The notes: a model not told the origin generated them from the sequence alone. Counted from the first letter of the stretch, positions 13,749-20,538 are shown. The stretch is 20,538 bases of DNA from a virus (IMGVR_UViG_3300025132_000394:1-20538); one strand, 5' to 3'. Program-made: numbers and translations.

Positions 13749-14191
13749 TACGTTAATCTCCAATTGCTACCCATGTTTTCAAAACCTAATCTTTTAAAAA
13801 CGGGGTCTATGTCTAATTTTGTGGTTATAGATAATACTATAGGGTTTTCATCAGCTACTTTTTTAATCATATCTATAATTTGTTTTACAAGTTTATAATT
13901 TCTAAATTTTTTATGAATATAAATCATTTGTATAATTATTATAGATTGTTTACTAAACCAATATTCTGATTTGTTAAATATACAACACCCAATCATTTCA
14001 TCTCTATCTAAATTTTTAATACAAATAATTTTTCCATTTTGTAAAAATTTATTAAGATATTGATTTACCTTAATAGTATCCAATTCAGGAAAATTACAAT
14101 CTTTTAAATCTGAATCTTTCCAATCTTTTATTAGGTAGTTTAAATCTTCAATATCTTTTTTTTCTGCTTGGTATAAATGAACACTTGTCAT
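13748..14191 (-). CDS. GNAT-like N-acetyltransferase
   Basis: A 147-residue protein with the layout of a small GNAT acetyltransferase. An N-terminal helix-strand (DIEDLNYLIKDW) is followed by a central strand EMIGCCIFN. IIIIQMIYIHKKFRNYKLVKQIIDMI corresponds to strand beta4 plus helix alpha3 (the acetyl-CoA site), and NPIVLSITTKLDIDPVFKRLGFENMG is the beta5-alpha4 end, with FKRLGFE as the classic closing motif. The R/Q-x-x-G-x-G/A pyrophosphate loop is degenerate (KKFRNYK), so activity is uncertain. Base composition is markedly AT-richer than the flanking tail genes (10 G/C in the 60 bases 13921-13980), pointing to later insertion. It sits where many siphoviruses and gene transfer agents have an NlpC/P60 peptidase gene. 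Both gene ends overlap neighbours by a few bases. Confidence 0.72.
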   Translation of the reverse strand: MTSVHLYQAEKKDIEDLNYLIKDWKDSDLKDCNFPELDTIKVNQYLNKFLQNGKIICIKNLDRDEMIGCCIFNKSEYWFSKQSIIIIQMIYIHKKFRNYKLVKQIIDMIKKVADENPIVLSITTKLDIDPVFKRLGFENMGSNWRLT

Positions 14192-14754
14192 ACTCTACCC
14201 CATTTAATATCTTTCACAGTCAAAGCCGCAAACTCCATACCTTTATCGCCACTAAAAAATCTTTGTTGAGAATTGTCTGTTGTGGTTCTTCCGCTAATCT
14301 TACCAAAATTTCCCCAATGTGATGTTACAGTTAAAATTAAGTTTGCAGTTGTAGTATTATCGCTAATTTTATATTCGTCTATTGTTCCATAAAATAATAA
14401 AAATGGGTCACTTATTAAAGCATTGTTACTATCTAAATAACCTCTGTAAATATAAACATTATCATTAATAATATTTTCACTAAGTGCTACTGATACATAA
14501 CTTTGATCTACGGCAGACAAACTAAGAGATAATGAGTTTTTCGTAGGTTTGTTTGTTTCGCTTACACCAGTGATACTACGAAGATGTCCATTTGATTGAT
14601 ACGTTCTTGATGTTCCAGATACACTAGACGTTATATCAAAGCTGGCATTTGTTAAATAAATTGGTGTCCCAAAACCTATTTCTATTAAAACAACGGGGTC
14701 AATAATTCCAGTTGCTAATTGTGTCTTTACCGCACTCGATAATCCTCTTGCCAT
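14188..14754 (-). CDS. Tail tip / baseplate hub protein, DUF2163-like
   Basis: A 188-residue tail protein. It begins MARGLSSAVKTQLATGIIDP with IEIGFGTPIYLTNA following, has two beta-rich repeats (TYQSNGHLRSITGV; NVYIYRGYLDSN with LLFYGTIDEYKISD), and ends with SQQRFFSGDKGMEFAALTVK. This fits the baseplate hub family at the place of DUF2163/GTA distal-tail genes. Members form the ring linking tail tube and tail-tip protein. It is ordered after the tape measure and its partner and before the J-like protein, the position expected for such a component. Starts overlap: TAATG with the previous gene, and its last 4 bases overlap the GNAT gene's ATG. The family match is by pattern and order, not by search. 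Confidence 0.7.
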   Translation of the reverse strand: MARGLSSAVKTQLATGIIDPVVLIEIGFGTPIYLTNASFDITSSVSGTSRTYQSNGHLRSITGVSETNKPTKNSLSLSLSAVDQSYVSVALSENIINDNVYIYRGYLDSNNALISDPFLLFYGTIDEYKISDNTTTANLILTVTSHWGNFGKISGRTTTDNSQQRFFSGDKGMEFAALTVKDIKWGRV

Positions 14755-15362
14755 TATAAACTTTCAATAACATCAAACTCAAAATTAAATAATAAATTAC
14801 CATCTTTATCGTTAGCGTTTGTTTTAAACTCTTGCATATCACTATTTAAATGAACAGTTGCTGGTACAGATTTATAAGTTACAGAACTGTTATCTGCTAA
14901 CGCAGTTCTTAAAGGTGGTTCAATGGTTACAGTTGCGGCATTACTTGATGAGGTAACATCTGCAACCACCATATATAATTTATCATGTGCAAACTTAATC
15001 AGGTCTCCAGCTTTAAGACGACCAGCTGAGTCTCCAGCAAAAGCATCAATAGCTATGGTTGTATCTCCCGCAGAGTGAGAACCATTTACTAATAAAGTTC
15101 CTGTCTCGTTACCTTGACTATCAAATGTAGTTGGTAAGGTAATTGTAAAATCTTCCTTACGGCTTCTTTGTTTTATTATAAAAGCCATAATTGGTGCAAA
15201 ATCTGCACGAGTCATAGGTGGGTATGAAACTGTAAAACTAAATCGTTGTCCTTGTACTTGTCGTCTAAATGTTTTTCCACTATCAGTTTCACTAAATAAA
15301 GTCTTTTGATTTGATTTTAAATTTATTGCCTGAAAGTTTGTGTTTGGTAAAGACCCACTCAT
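14754..15362 (-). CDS. Distal tail / minor tail protein following the tape measure
   Basis: A 202-residue beta-rich protein. N-terminal FQAINLKSNQKTLFSETDSG is followed by FSFTVSYPPMTRADFAPIMA, then a Ser/Thr-rich insertion domain of about 80 residues (AGDTTIAIDAFAGDSAGRLK within it) that appears to be an added beta domain, and a closing block LLFNFEFDVIESL. The order (start, YPPMTRADF, closing FEFDV-E) matches minor tail proteins of the distal-tail or lambda M-like group in marine phages. It should take part in the cap between tape-measure tail and tip complex. It is overlapped at its start by the end of the tape measure (ATGA). The exact family is uncertain. Confidence 0.68.
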   Translation of the reverse strand: MSGSLPNTNFQAINLKSNQKTLFSETDSGKTFRRQVQGQRFSFTVSYPPMTRADFAPIMAFIIKQRSRKEDFTITLPTTFDSQGNETGTLLVNGSHSAGDTTIAIDAFAGDSAGRLKAGDLIKFAHDKLYMVVADVTSSSNAATVTIEPPLRTALADNSSVTYKSVPATVHLNSDMQEFKTNANDKDGNLLFNFEFDVIESL

Positions 15363-17323
15363 ATTAATGCTACCTTACCTTTTTCATTTACTGCACTATT
15401 AATCATATTTACAATAACCCCTCTGCTATTTACTAATAATTCATTGAATCCTCTTGCATCAACAGTATTTATATTAAAATTTACTGTGACTGGCTGACTC
15501 ATGCCTAGTTGATTATTTGGCACGATAGTTCCAGCTTGGTCAGGCACAAATAACTCTGCACCTTTTTCTCCGACAATTGATGGTTGCCCTACTGGTGGTC
15601 TTCCACCTCTTTCAAAACCTTTTATTTTATTTACCATTCCCATACCAAAAGCTATTGCACCCCCAACAGCCGCAATATTGAATGGGAAAGGTATTGATGC
15701 AAAAGTTCTTAATGCACCCTCATAAACACTAATTAATGCTTTTTTGATAGCGTCCATTTTAAACATATTCATAGCTTTATCTACTGCGGCTTGAACCGCT
15801 TTACCTATCAATGCCTCAATCAATGCTCTTTTAACTGTGTCTGCAAACTTTTTCATACTAAGTTCGCCTGTCATTACAAAGTCAGTTAATGTTTGTTTTA
15901 ATGATGTAAATGCTTGTTTACCAGCTTTAACAAACCCGTCAGTAACCTCTTTGTCCATAGCCTCTTTAAAACCTTTTGAAAAATCTGCATAAGCCTCATT
16001 TAAAAATTTTAAAGAGTTTTTTTGTTCATCAATACCAAATGTTATTTCCTGTATGGGAATTTCCATTAATGAATCTCTTATGCTTTCTATCAACCCCTCT
16101 AATCTTAAAAATTCTGCACTGTTTTCTCCAACCTCTGTTTGCATTTTTTTCATGGCATCAATAGTTGCGTGAGCCTCATCTTGCATTCTTCTAAATGCAC
16201 TGCCAGCAGAAAAATCTTTTTCTTTTATTAATGATAGTTCTTCATTTAACAATTCTACTTCAGAAACAAAATCCTCTATTGTTTTTGGTGTTTTAAATTT
16301 TTCTAAAAGTTTATCTAAAAATCCTGTGTAGTCTGCTAAAAGAACAGCACCAGCCGCCAATAAACCAGCTAAATTTTTCATAGAGGTTTTATTAAAAGCC
16401 ATCATAGCTATACCAGCTTTTTTAATTCCAACTGTTAATGATATAAATGCTTTTGTCATACCAAACACAACAAATGCTAAACCAGCTTTTTTTATTGCTT
16501 CTATATTTTCGTGCATAAATCTAAAAGCATCTGCACCAAAAGTTACTGCATTTGCTAGACCCTTACCTACTGTTTCTGCTATCTCTAATATTGTAGCCTC
16601 ATTTGCGGCAAGTGCCTCGTCTAATGAACCAAACTCTTTTTTAAGAGCAACAAAAAATTCCTCTGCTACTGTTTTTTGAAAATTAAAGAACTTATCTCCA
16701 ATCATCGACAAAGTTCCCTCTAAAGTATTTGCAAGATCATCAGTTGCACCAGCAAACTCTCCATCTTTACCAAAAACTTTAAATAAAGCCTCTCTTGTTT
16801 GTTCAACTGAAACTGTTGCACCAGCACTAAATCCTAGCATAGATTTAACACCTTTTTCTCTAAATAAATCTGCACTTGAAATACCAGCAGATAATGACCT
16901 TTGAATTTGCTCTGCTGTTGTTCTAAAATCTAATCCTGTAACTGCCGCTACGTTACCAGTAAGTTCTAATATTTTTGAAAGTTCGTTTGCATCTTTACTA
17001 ACAACAGCAAGAACCCCCGCACCTGATTGAATTTCTCCAAGTGAAAAAGGAACTTTACCAGCAAACTTAGCCATAGCATCAAAGGCTCTTGCACCCTCTT
17101 CTACGCTACCAAATAAAAATTTTAATCTTACTTGAAGTGATTCGACTGACTTACCTACATCAACAAAACCTTTAATAGCTACACCAGCACCTAAACCTAT
17201 TAGTGCATTTTTCAAATTTATTACTGAACTTTTAACACCATCAACACCTTTTGTTGCTGACTGCATGGCTTGTCTTGTTTTGTCTTTTGCAATTAAATCT
17301 ATATTTACTTTTTTTGTAGCCAT
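15359..17323 (-). CDS. Tape measure protein
   Basis: A 654-residue protein, the longest of the tail core, located directly after the tail assembly chaperones. Its N terminus (VNIDLIAKDKTRQAMQSATK) and following helices, with QIQRSLSAGISSADLFREKG at 139-158, are typical of tape measures. Hydrophobic segments suitable for membrane insertion occur at about 280-310 and 318-335, and again near 555-575. The C-terminal RPPVGQPSIVGEKGAELFVP motif is the usual end signature of this family. It determines tail length and is ejected with the DNA. At the textbook 0.15 nm per residue, a tail of roughly 98 nm is expected. The start lies immediately after the TAG of the frameshifted chaperone extension. No enzyme domain, such as a peptidoglycan hydrolase, is visible. 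Confidence 0.92.
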   Translation of the reverse strand: MATKKVNIDLIAKDKTRQAMQSATKGVDGVKSSVINLKNALIGLGAGVAIKGFVDVGKSVESLQVRLKFLFGSVEEGARAFDAMAKFAGKVPFSLGEIQSGAGVLAVVSKDANELSKILELTGNVAAVTGLDFRTTAEQIQRSLSAGISSADLFREKGVKSMLGFSAGATVSVEQTREALFKVFGKDGEFAGATDDLANTLEGTLSMIGDKFFNFQKTVAEEFFVALKKEFGSLDEALAANEATILEIAETVGKGLANAVTFGADAFRFMHENIEAIKKAGLAFVVFGMTKAFISLTVGIKKAGIAMMAFNKTSMKNLAGLLAAGAVLLADYTGFLDKLLEKFKTPKTIEDFVSEVELLNEELSLIKEKDFSAGSAFRRMQDEAHATIDAMKKMQTEVGENSAEFLRLEGLIESIRDSLMEIPIQEITFGIDEQKNSLKFLNEAYADFSKGFKEAMDKEVTDGFVKAGKQAFTSLKQTLTDFVMTGELSMKKFADTVKRALIEALIGKAVQAAVDKAMNMFKMDAIKKALISVYEGALRTFASIPFPFNIAAVGGAIAFGMGMVNKIKGFERGGRPPVGQPSIVGEKGAELFVPDQAGTIVPNNQLGMSQPVTVNFNINTVDARGFNELLVNSRGVIVNMINSAVNEKGKVALI

Positions 17324-17497
17324 CTATTTTCTCATTTTTGCTATACGTTCTTGCCGTTCTCTGTCTTCTCTTTGTAAATCAAAGTATGCAAGCCACATAT
17401 TAAACTCATAGACTGGCATTTGCAAGATTTCTGATGCAGTCTTACTGAGTTTTTCAGCTAACGCAAATATATTATGTAATTCAGGATTATTTTTTAG
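17324..17497 (-). CDS. Tail assembly chaperone, T-type extension made by -1 frameshift
   Basis: A 57-codon open frame in the -1 frame relative to the upstream chaperone, lacking a usable start at its 5' end. Translated from CTA at 17497, it gives LKNNPELHNIFALAEKLSKT, then ASEILQMPVYEFNMWLAYFD, and a charged tail to a TAG at 17326-17324. The MPVYEFNMWLAYF block is typical of the C-terminal part of GT-type tail chaperones (I.MPVYEF..W..). The open frame begins just after a TAA in the same frame (17506-17504) and covers the end of the upstream gene, so it is readable only by slipping in the 17497-17503 window. The fused product would be about 175 residues (118 + 57). The TAG adjoins the ATG of the tape measure. 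Expression depends on frameshifting, which is inferred. Confidence 0.85.
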   Translation of the reverse strand, partial: LKNNPELHNIFALAEKLSKTASEILQMPVYEFNMWLAYFDLQREDRERQERIAKMRK

Positions 17498-17850
17498 TTT
17501 TTTTTATTGTCGTTTACATCGACATTTTGTGTTCCCATTATTTTATTGGCGACATCAGCGATTATATTTGTATCTGCTTTTGTCTTGAAGCCAAGAATAT
17601 TGGAAGCATCAAACATTTTATTTCCGTCTTTATCGCAGGCTTTTTCAATTATGACATCAATTAAAACATTAACATCGGTAGCAGTAACACCTTTGAAAAT
17701 TTTTGTTTTTTCCATCATGTTAAATGGTTTGCAATAAATTGCTTTATCGCCTACCAATCCCCACTCAGGAACTTCAATAATTTTAGTTTCTAGCCCAGTA
17801 AAGTGATCTCTTATTCCGCTAAAATAATCGGGTTTATTATCATCTGGCAT
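17494..17850 (-). CDS. Tail assembly chaperone, G-type
   Basis: A 118-residue protein that lies between the tail tube and the tape measure, the position of lambda G. It begins MPDDNKPDYFSGIRDHFTGL, has EVPEWGLVGDKAIYCKPFNM and VNVLIDVIIEKACDKDGNKM, then a helical end (NIIADVANKIMGTQNVD). The EVPEWG and CxPF-type segments and D-K-x-G-K-xxF pattern are as expected for siphovirus tail chaperones. It likely coats the tape measure during tail tube assembly and is not part of the virion. It ends in NDNKKN, whose last codons form the slippery heptamer for making the longer GT form. The start is ATG at 17850, following a short gap after the tail tube gene. Confidence 0.8.
   Translation of the reverse strand: MPDDNKPDYFSGIRDHFTGLETKIIEVPEWGLVGDKAIYCKPFNMMEKTKIFKGVTATDVNVLIDVIIEKACDKDGNKMFDASNILGFKTKADTNIIADVANKIMGTQNVDVNDNKKN
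17497..17503 (-). promoter_or_regulatory. Programmed -1 ribosomal frameshift slippery site A AAA AAC
   Basis: In the chaperone reading frame the codons are AAA AAA AAC followed by TAA, giving the heptamer A AAA AAC in the X XXY YYZ phase, one of the strongest known -1 slippery sequences. The 0-frame stop (17496-17494) directly follows, and a -1-frame stop (17506-17504) lies directly before, so the heptamer is the only place where ribosomes can pass from the G frame into the T-type extension. I see no upstream Shine-Dalgarno-like stimulator or strong downstream stem-loop; flanking DNA is A/T-rich. Confidence 0.85.
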
Positions 17851-17858
17851 AAATTAAA

Positions 17859-18245
17859 TTATACTGTGCCGATAGTTAGACCGCCTGTGCCTTGTAAAGA
17901 TACTGTTCTTGTAGTCACTCCATCTAAAGTTACACCAACACTCATTCCAGTGACAATTCCTGAACCAGACAATTTTTGTTCGCCTGAACCTGAACCCTCT
18001 GGCATGAACTCTACACTTACAGTAGCACCTTGTGTAAGGTTTCCTTGAGCAGTATCGTCATCGTCAAAATTCATATCTATTGACGCTGTAAACGTACCTC
18101 TTCCAACTACAAATGATTTCATTGATGAACCTAATGCTGTGTCCTCTACAACATCGTGAGTCGTATCTACAGTAAATCCAGTTGCTTGACCGATATTAGT
18201 ACCGCCAATATGAACTACTGCGTCTTTACCATGATGAGTCGCCAT
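17859..18245 (-). CDS. Major tail tube protein
   Basis: A 128-residue protein whose sequence fits a siphovirus tail tube subunit. It starts MATHHGKDAVVHIGGTNIGQ, has TGFTVDTTHDVVEDTALGSS and KSFVVGRGTFTASIDMNFDD, then a variable loop and a C-terminal strand-rich half (GIVTGMSVGVTLDGVTTRTV). Residues are mainly small and beta-forming, and the pattern T.DT..D.VEDTA.GS..K.FV.G is typical of the tail tube fold. It forms the stacked hexamer tube around the tape measure. The AAGGAG site lies 9 bases before the ATG, as for a highly expressed gene. The upstream small ORF stops 6 bases before the ATG, so the two are co-expressed. Confidence 0.87.
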   Translation of the reverse strand: MATHHGKDAVVHIGGTNIGQATGFTVDTTHDVVEDTALGSSMKSFVVGRGTFTASIDMNFDDDDTAQGNLTQGATVSVEFMPEGSGSGEQKLSGSGIVTGMSVGVTLDGVTTRTVSLQGTGGLTIGTV

Positions 18246-18251
18246 AATTTA

Positions 18252-18422
18252 TTACTCCTTTGTTTTCTTTAATTCTTTTATAACTTTTTGCGTTTCTTTT
18301 TCAACTGATATTTTTTTATTTTTACCCTCAACAGTAAAACCTCGTTTCTCGTAATACTCTTGAAAGTCAGGCGAGATTTTTATTTTGGTGTCTCCTTTAA
18401 CCATTGTTATATCCATAGCCAT
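18252..18422 (-). CDS. Small protein between tail terminator and tail tube, unknown
   Basis: A 56-residue ORF with MAMDITMVKGDTKIKISPDF, followed by QEYYEKRGFTVEGKNKKISV and a basic end (KVIKELKKTKE). ATG overlaps the upstream stop (TAATG), and its end bears the Shine-Dalgarno AAGGAG for the tail tube gene. The EYYEKRGF pattern, strand followed by a Y-xx-(K/R)-G-F segment, is known from small phage head-tail proteins of no firm function. It is part of the late operon by packing. Function unknown; possibly an accessory head or tail-completion protein. Confidence 0.65.
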   Translation of the reverse strand: MAMDITMVKGDTKIKISPDFQEYYEKRGFTVEGKNKKISVEKETQKVIKELKKTKE

Positions 18423-18865
18423 TATGCAGTCCCCCTTGTAAATTCATACATTACACGCACAGTTATTCTGACTCCACCATAAGGATAGATAGTACCCTCG
18501 TCTGACGATGCCTCAATAATTTGTGTATCCAACGCATTTCCATTTCTTGTTATATCATTATCAAGTGTTTCTTCAACTACTTCAATAATTTGGTTTCTAA
18601 CAGTATCAATATTTGAGTCTGTACCTTTGCCAAATGCAACTATAAGAAAATCAATAGTTCCTGTGTATTTTCCTGACCCTGTTGCACCCATAGCAGAGGG
18701 TTCTCTAGTTTCATCTCCAGCTTGAATAAATGCGGCTGGAAATTGTGCATCTGATAACTCTTCAACTTCAAAAGGTTCTCTTGTTAATTTTTTAAACTCA
18801 ATAGGGCTAGTTACAGCATCAAGTTTTGTGATTATATCACTAGCTATATTTTCTCTTTTACTCAT
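18422..18865 (-). CDS. Tail terminator-like protein
   Basis: A 147-residue protein that fits the position and fold type of a tail terminator or tail completion protein (between the virion-morphogenesis gene and the tail tube). It begins SKRENIASDIITKLDAVTSP, has FKKLTREPFEVEELSDAQFP and a central strand-rich half (GKYTGTIDFLIVAFGKGTDS, then NIDTVRNQIIEVVEETLDND), and ends in GGVRITVRVMYEFTRG. The helix-strand pattern of TVRNQIIEVVEETL followed by YGGVRITVRVMYEF is characteristic of the lambda U/gp17-like fold. It caps the tail and joins the head. The ATG overlaps the gene upstream (ATGA). Confidence 0.73.
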   Translation of the reverse strand: MSKRENIASDIITKLDAVTSPIEFKKLTREPFEVEELSDAQFPAAFIQAGDETREPSAMGATGSGKYTGTIDFLIVAFGKGTDSNIDTVRNQIIEVVEETLDNDITRNGNALDTQIIEASSDEGTIYPYGGVRITVRVMYEFTRGTA

Positions 18866-19332
18866 AATTTTAACTTACTAAAATAAAATTTACTAAACTC
18901 TTCTTGTATTTTATTTTCTTCTTTATTTCCAATAGCAAAAAAAGGTCTTTTAACTTTTTTCTTACCAACACCAAATGTATCATGAAAACTTGCTATTTTT
19001 TCTCTTTCTTTATTTGAAAAAAATAATGTGCTTTTAAATCCTCCAGTTCTAAAATCTAAGCTACGAAACATTTTACCCGAATCAGTTAAATCTACAAAAC
19101 CTACTTGTCTGCCTCTTTTTCGTCTATTTACTTTTGTTGATTTTGCATAAGGTAACATATTACCACCATCAGGTAATTTTCCTGATTGAGTTCTTTTGGT
19201 TATCATTAAGATAGCCATATTTGAAACTCTGTTTAATGCTGAATTTACGGCTGACTTTTGTTTTTGTTGTATTGATTTTAAAAAATTTTTTACTTCAATG
19301 GTATTTATATTTACCTTAATGTCGGCAACCAT
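18862..19332 (-). CDS. Virion morphogenesis / HK97 gp10-like head-tail completion protein
   Basis: A 156-residue basic protein. N-terminal VNINTIEVKNFLKSIQQKQK is followed by ALNRVSNMAILMITKRTQSG, the segment MLPYAKSTKVNRRKRGRQVG, a middle DSGKMFRSLDFRTGGFKSTLFFSNKEREK with similarity to the virion-morphogenesis group, and KRPFFAIGNKEENKIQEEF at its end. The closing motif (R-P-F-F-A/G-x at about 135) followed by a final helix is typical of Mu gpG/HK97 gp10-like families. These proteins help complete the head-tail joint. Its placement between the connector adaptor and the tail terminator agrees. High Lys/Arg content is normal for the group. Confidence 0.75.
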   Translation of the reverse strand: MVADIKVNINTIEVKNFLKSIQQKQKSAVNSALNRVSNMAILMITKRTQSGKLPDGGNMLPYAKSTKVNRRKRGRQVGFVDLTDSGKMFRSLDFRTGGFKSTLFFSNKEREKIASFHDTFGVGKKKVKRPFFAIGNKEENKIQEEFSKFYFSKLKL

Positions 19333-19808
19333 TATCTCACTAATCGTAAATTGTGTAGAGGCTCTTTCTCACTATCAGATACAGTCCCCCCACCGTCCTC
19401 ATCATATTCGACCCCGTCCCGCAATATTGCTTGGAACTCTTCATCGTATCTGTCCCTGTAAAAATCTATTTGTACTTGGAATGAATCTTTGCCCTCTCCA
19501 GTGTCAGGGTCTCTCCATTTTGTAAGTTGAGGATAAATATATTTCCATAGTGCTAAATATACAACAGATTGAGTCCATTGTGAGTTAGTAAGTTTACTGT
19601 TTACCATTTCAACAGATGTAACTTTTGTAATATCTTTGTATCTTACTTGGTGTCTGTATCTTTCCCACCATTCCTCTCTGATACGTCTTAATACATCGTT
19701 TTCAGCAAATTGTAATTGATCTCCAAAGTCAGCAATACCAAACCCTAATATGTCAGGCTGAATTTTTTGCAAATTTGTATTTGCAACTGCGAACTCTGAG
19801 GTTGCCAT
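19332..19808 (-). CDS. Head-tail connector / adaptor protein
   Basis: A 158-residue protein with helix-rich N-terminal half (PDILGFGIADFGDQLQFAEN, then VLRRIREEWWERYR), a middle NSQWTQSVVYLALWKYIYPQ, and an acidic C-terminal part (DFYRDRYDEEFQAILRDGVE). The order (initial ADF-x-DQL helix, WTQSVVYLALWKYIYPQL helix, FYR-RYDEEF) is that of the gp6/gp15-like adaptor ring of siphoviruses, which sits on the portal. It is directly downstream of a small Lys-rich gene and the capsid gene, as expected. Its ATG is part of a TAATG overlap with the preceding stop. Confidence 0.78.
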   Translation of the reverse strand: MATSEFAVANTNLQKIQPDILGFGIADFGDQLQFAENDVLRRIREEWWERYRHQVRYKDITKVTSVEMVNSKLTNSQWTQSVVYLALWKYIYPQLTKWRDPDTGEGKDSFQVQIDFYRDRYDEEFQAILRDGVEYDEDGGGTVSDSEKEPLHNLRLVR

Positions 19809-20017
19809 TATTTTTTACTTTTCTTTTTTTTTGCAACTTTTTTAACGACTTTTTTTACTTCCTTAACTGGTTTAGAAACTGGTTTGGCTATTTTTTTGCC
19901 GCCATGTAGTTTCCAACCTCGTCTAGTCAAAGCATCGATATTGGATTCATAACTTGCTTTAGACCTTTCAATTACTTTTCCGTTATCGTTAATAAGTTTT
20001 ACAGTTTCTATAGTCAT
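19808..20017 (-). CDS. Small Lys-rich protein after the capsid gene, unknown
   Basis: A 69-residue protein. Residues 1-40 (TVKLINDNGKVIERSKASYE, then SNIDALTRRGWKLHG) look like a small folded domain, and the last 30 residues are Lys/Val/Pro-rich (KPVSKPVKEVKKVVKKVAKK and more), a highly basic flexible tail. Small phage proteins with a Y-xxxI-x-L-xxRGW motif and a basic tail are common just after capsid genes in marine phages; the role is not known. A DNA-contacting or capsid-interior role would fit the charge but is inference. It follows the intergenic terminator, so it can only be made by read-through or from another promoter. Confidence 0.7.
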   Translation of the reverse strand: MTIETVKLINDNGKVIERSKASYESNIDALTRRGWKLHGGKKIAKPVSKPVKEVKKVVKKVAKKKKSKK

Positions 20018-20030
20018 AATTTTTTATATC

Positions 20031-20061
20031 AAAATAGGGGTGGGTTTACCACCCCTACTTA
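20031..20061 (-). terminator. Rho-independent terminator after the capsid gene
   Basis: Read on the minus strand, a 9-base-pair perfect GC-rich stem (TAGGGGTGG against CCACCCCTA, with a 5-base loop TAAAC) is directly followed by TTTTGATAT. It sits between the capsid stop (20068) and the next gene's start (20017). It should stop a fraction of transcripts after the capsid gene so that capsid mRNA is made in excess of the downstream tail genes. Since no obvious new promoter is visible downstream, partial termination is the likely effect. Confidence 0.88.
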
Positions 20062-20067
20062 TTAGTT

Positions 20068-20538
20068 TTAGTTAATTACTGATTCGTTTAGCATTTCAAC
20101 ACCGTAAGAGTCATGTAGTTCTCCCACGCCATAAACTGCTGTTGCAACGATCTCATCTGCTCTTAAACTTGCGTCACGCTGAGACTCAATTTTTAAGTCT
20201 TGCATCATCGCTAGTCCTAAAGCGTCTTGAGAGAAGATTCCACCTTTACAGTTATCTGTATCAGTAGTGCCATCAACATTTGAAGATTCAAATATTCTGA
20301 CACCAGCTATCTCTCCAATAAAGCCAGTTCTCATAGCTTCATTTTGAAGATCGCCAGCATTCGGATTAACAAAAGTATTAGTCAATGATTTTTTCACATT
20401 GTAAATAACTTTAGGGTTAAACACTCCGAAATAAGGGGCTGGCACATTTGCTTGACGCAAAGTTGCAACTGCTTTGAAAATGTTATCAATAGTCAATTCA
20501 GTTCCAGCACCACCTATGCTAGTTGAGAAACCATCAAA
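20068..20538 (-). CDS. Major capsid protein, HK97-fold type, C-terminal part
   Basis: The frame is open to the right edge, so the N-terminal part is missing; 156 residues remain. They include IFKAVATLRQANVPAPYFGV (an extended helix preceding the P-domain), FNPKVIYNVKKSLTNTF, MRTGFIGEIAGVRIFESSNV, GIFSQDALGLAMMQDLKIES and DEIVATAVYGVGELHDSYGV. The order of a G-F-I-G-x-I-x-G-V-x-I/V-x-x-S-x-x-V core, then a QDA strand and a final ATAVYG helix-strand end is typical of the HK97-fold capsid proteins of tailed phages. It would form the icosahedral shell. An internal TTG at 20496 is in frame but is not the start. The GC-rich hairpin after its stop matches the usual boundary for this highly expressed gene. 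Confidence 0.85.
   Translation of the reverse strand, partial: FDGFSTSIGGAGTELTIDNIFKAVATLRQANVPAPYFGVFNPKVIYNVKKSLTNTFVNPNAGDLQNEAMRTGFIGEIAGVRIFESSNVDGTTDTDNCKGGIFSQDALGLAMMQDLKIESQRDASLRADEIVATAVYGVGELHDSYGVEMLNESVIN

Noticed and set aside
13748-13763. TTG at 13763 as start of the J-like gene (five extra residues)
   Set aside because: The ATG at 13748 overlaps the upstream stop (TAATG) and has GGAG at good distance, as with most other junctions in this operon.

Overview
The window looks like a piece of the genome of a tailed bacteriophage with a long, non-contractile tail (siphovirus type). A nearly unbroken minus-strand late module runs from the right edge leftwards: major capsid protein (partial), head-tail connector genes, tail terminator, tail tube, tail assembly chaperone pair, tape measure, baseplate/tail-tip genes, central tail-tip (lambda J-like) protein, tail fibre, collar-type fibre, then secreted and membrane proteins, endolysin and holin. 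Low GC, many very short basic ORFs and protein families I associate with marine phage genomes suggest a marine phage of an AT-rich alphaproteobacterial host (SAR11-like). That host call is inference. No integrase, repressor, terminase, portal, tRNA or CRISPR array is visible.

Layout: 3-416 (+) is the end of a PD-(D/E)XK (RecB/Cas4-like) nuclease converging on the late module. 559-5184 (-) holds three tiny basic or membrane ORFs, a holin, a T4-type endolysin, several small membrane or secreted proteins and a 543-residue low-complexity secreted protein. 5235-7882 (+) and 7884-9016 (-) form an inserted, very AT-rich cassette of seven genes: six have the metal-binding signature of the Fe(II)/2-oxoglutarate oxygenase superfamily and one resembles UPF0489 (arginase-like fold). 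The five plus-strand genes overlap or abut and run against the late module. 9035-20538 (-) is the structural module.

How it fits together: the tail module follows classic siphovirus order. It includes a lambda G/GT-type programmed -1 frameshift between tail tube and tape measure, with an in-frame A AAA AAC heptamer. A GNAT-like acetyltransferase of unusually low GC sits between the baseplate gene and the J-like gene. A strong hairpin-plus-T-run terminator follows the capsid gene.

The most unusual element is the oxygenase/UPF0489 cassette between the lysis/secretion region and the tail-fibre genes. Its members carry four metal-site variants (HxD, HxH, HxE and cupin-like HxD). They are too different from one another to be recent duplicates, which suggests an assembled multi-enzyme modification system of unknown substrate.
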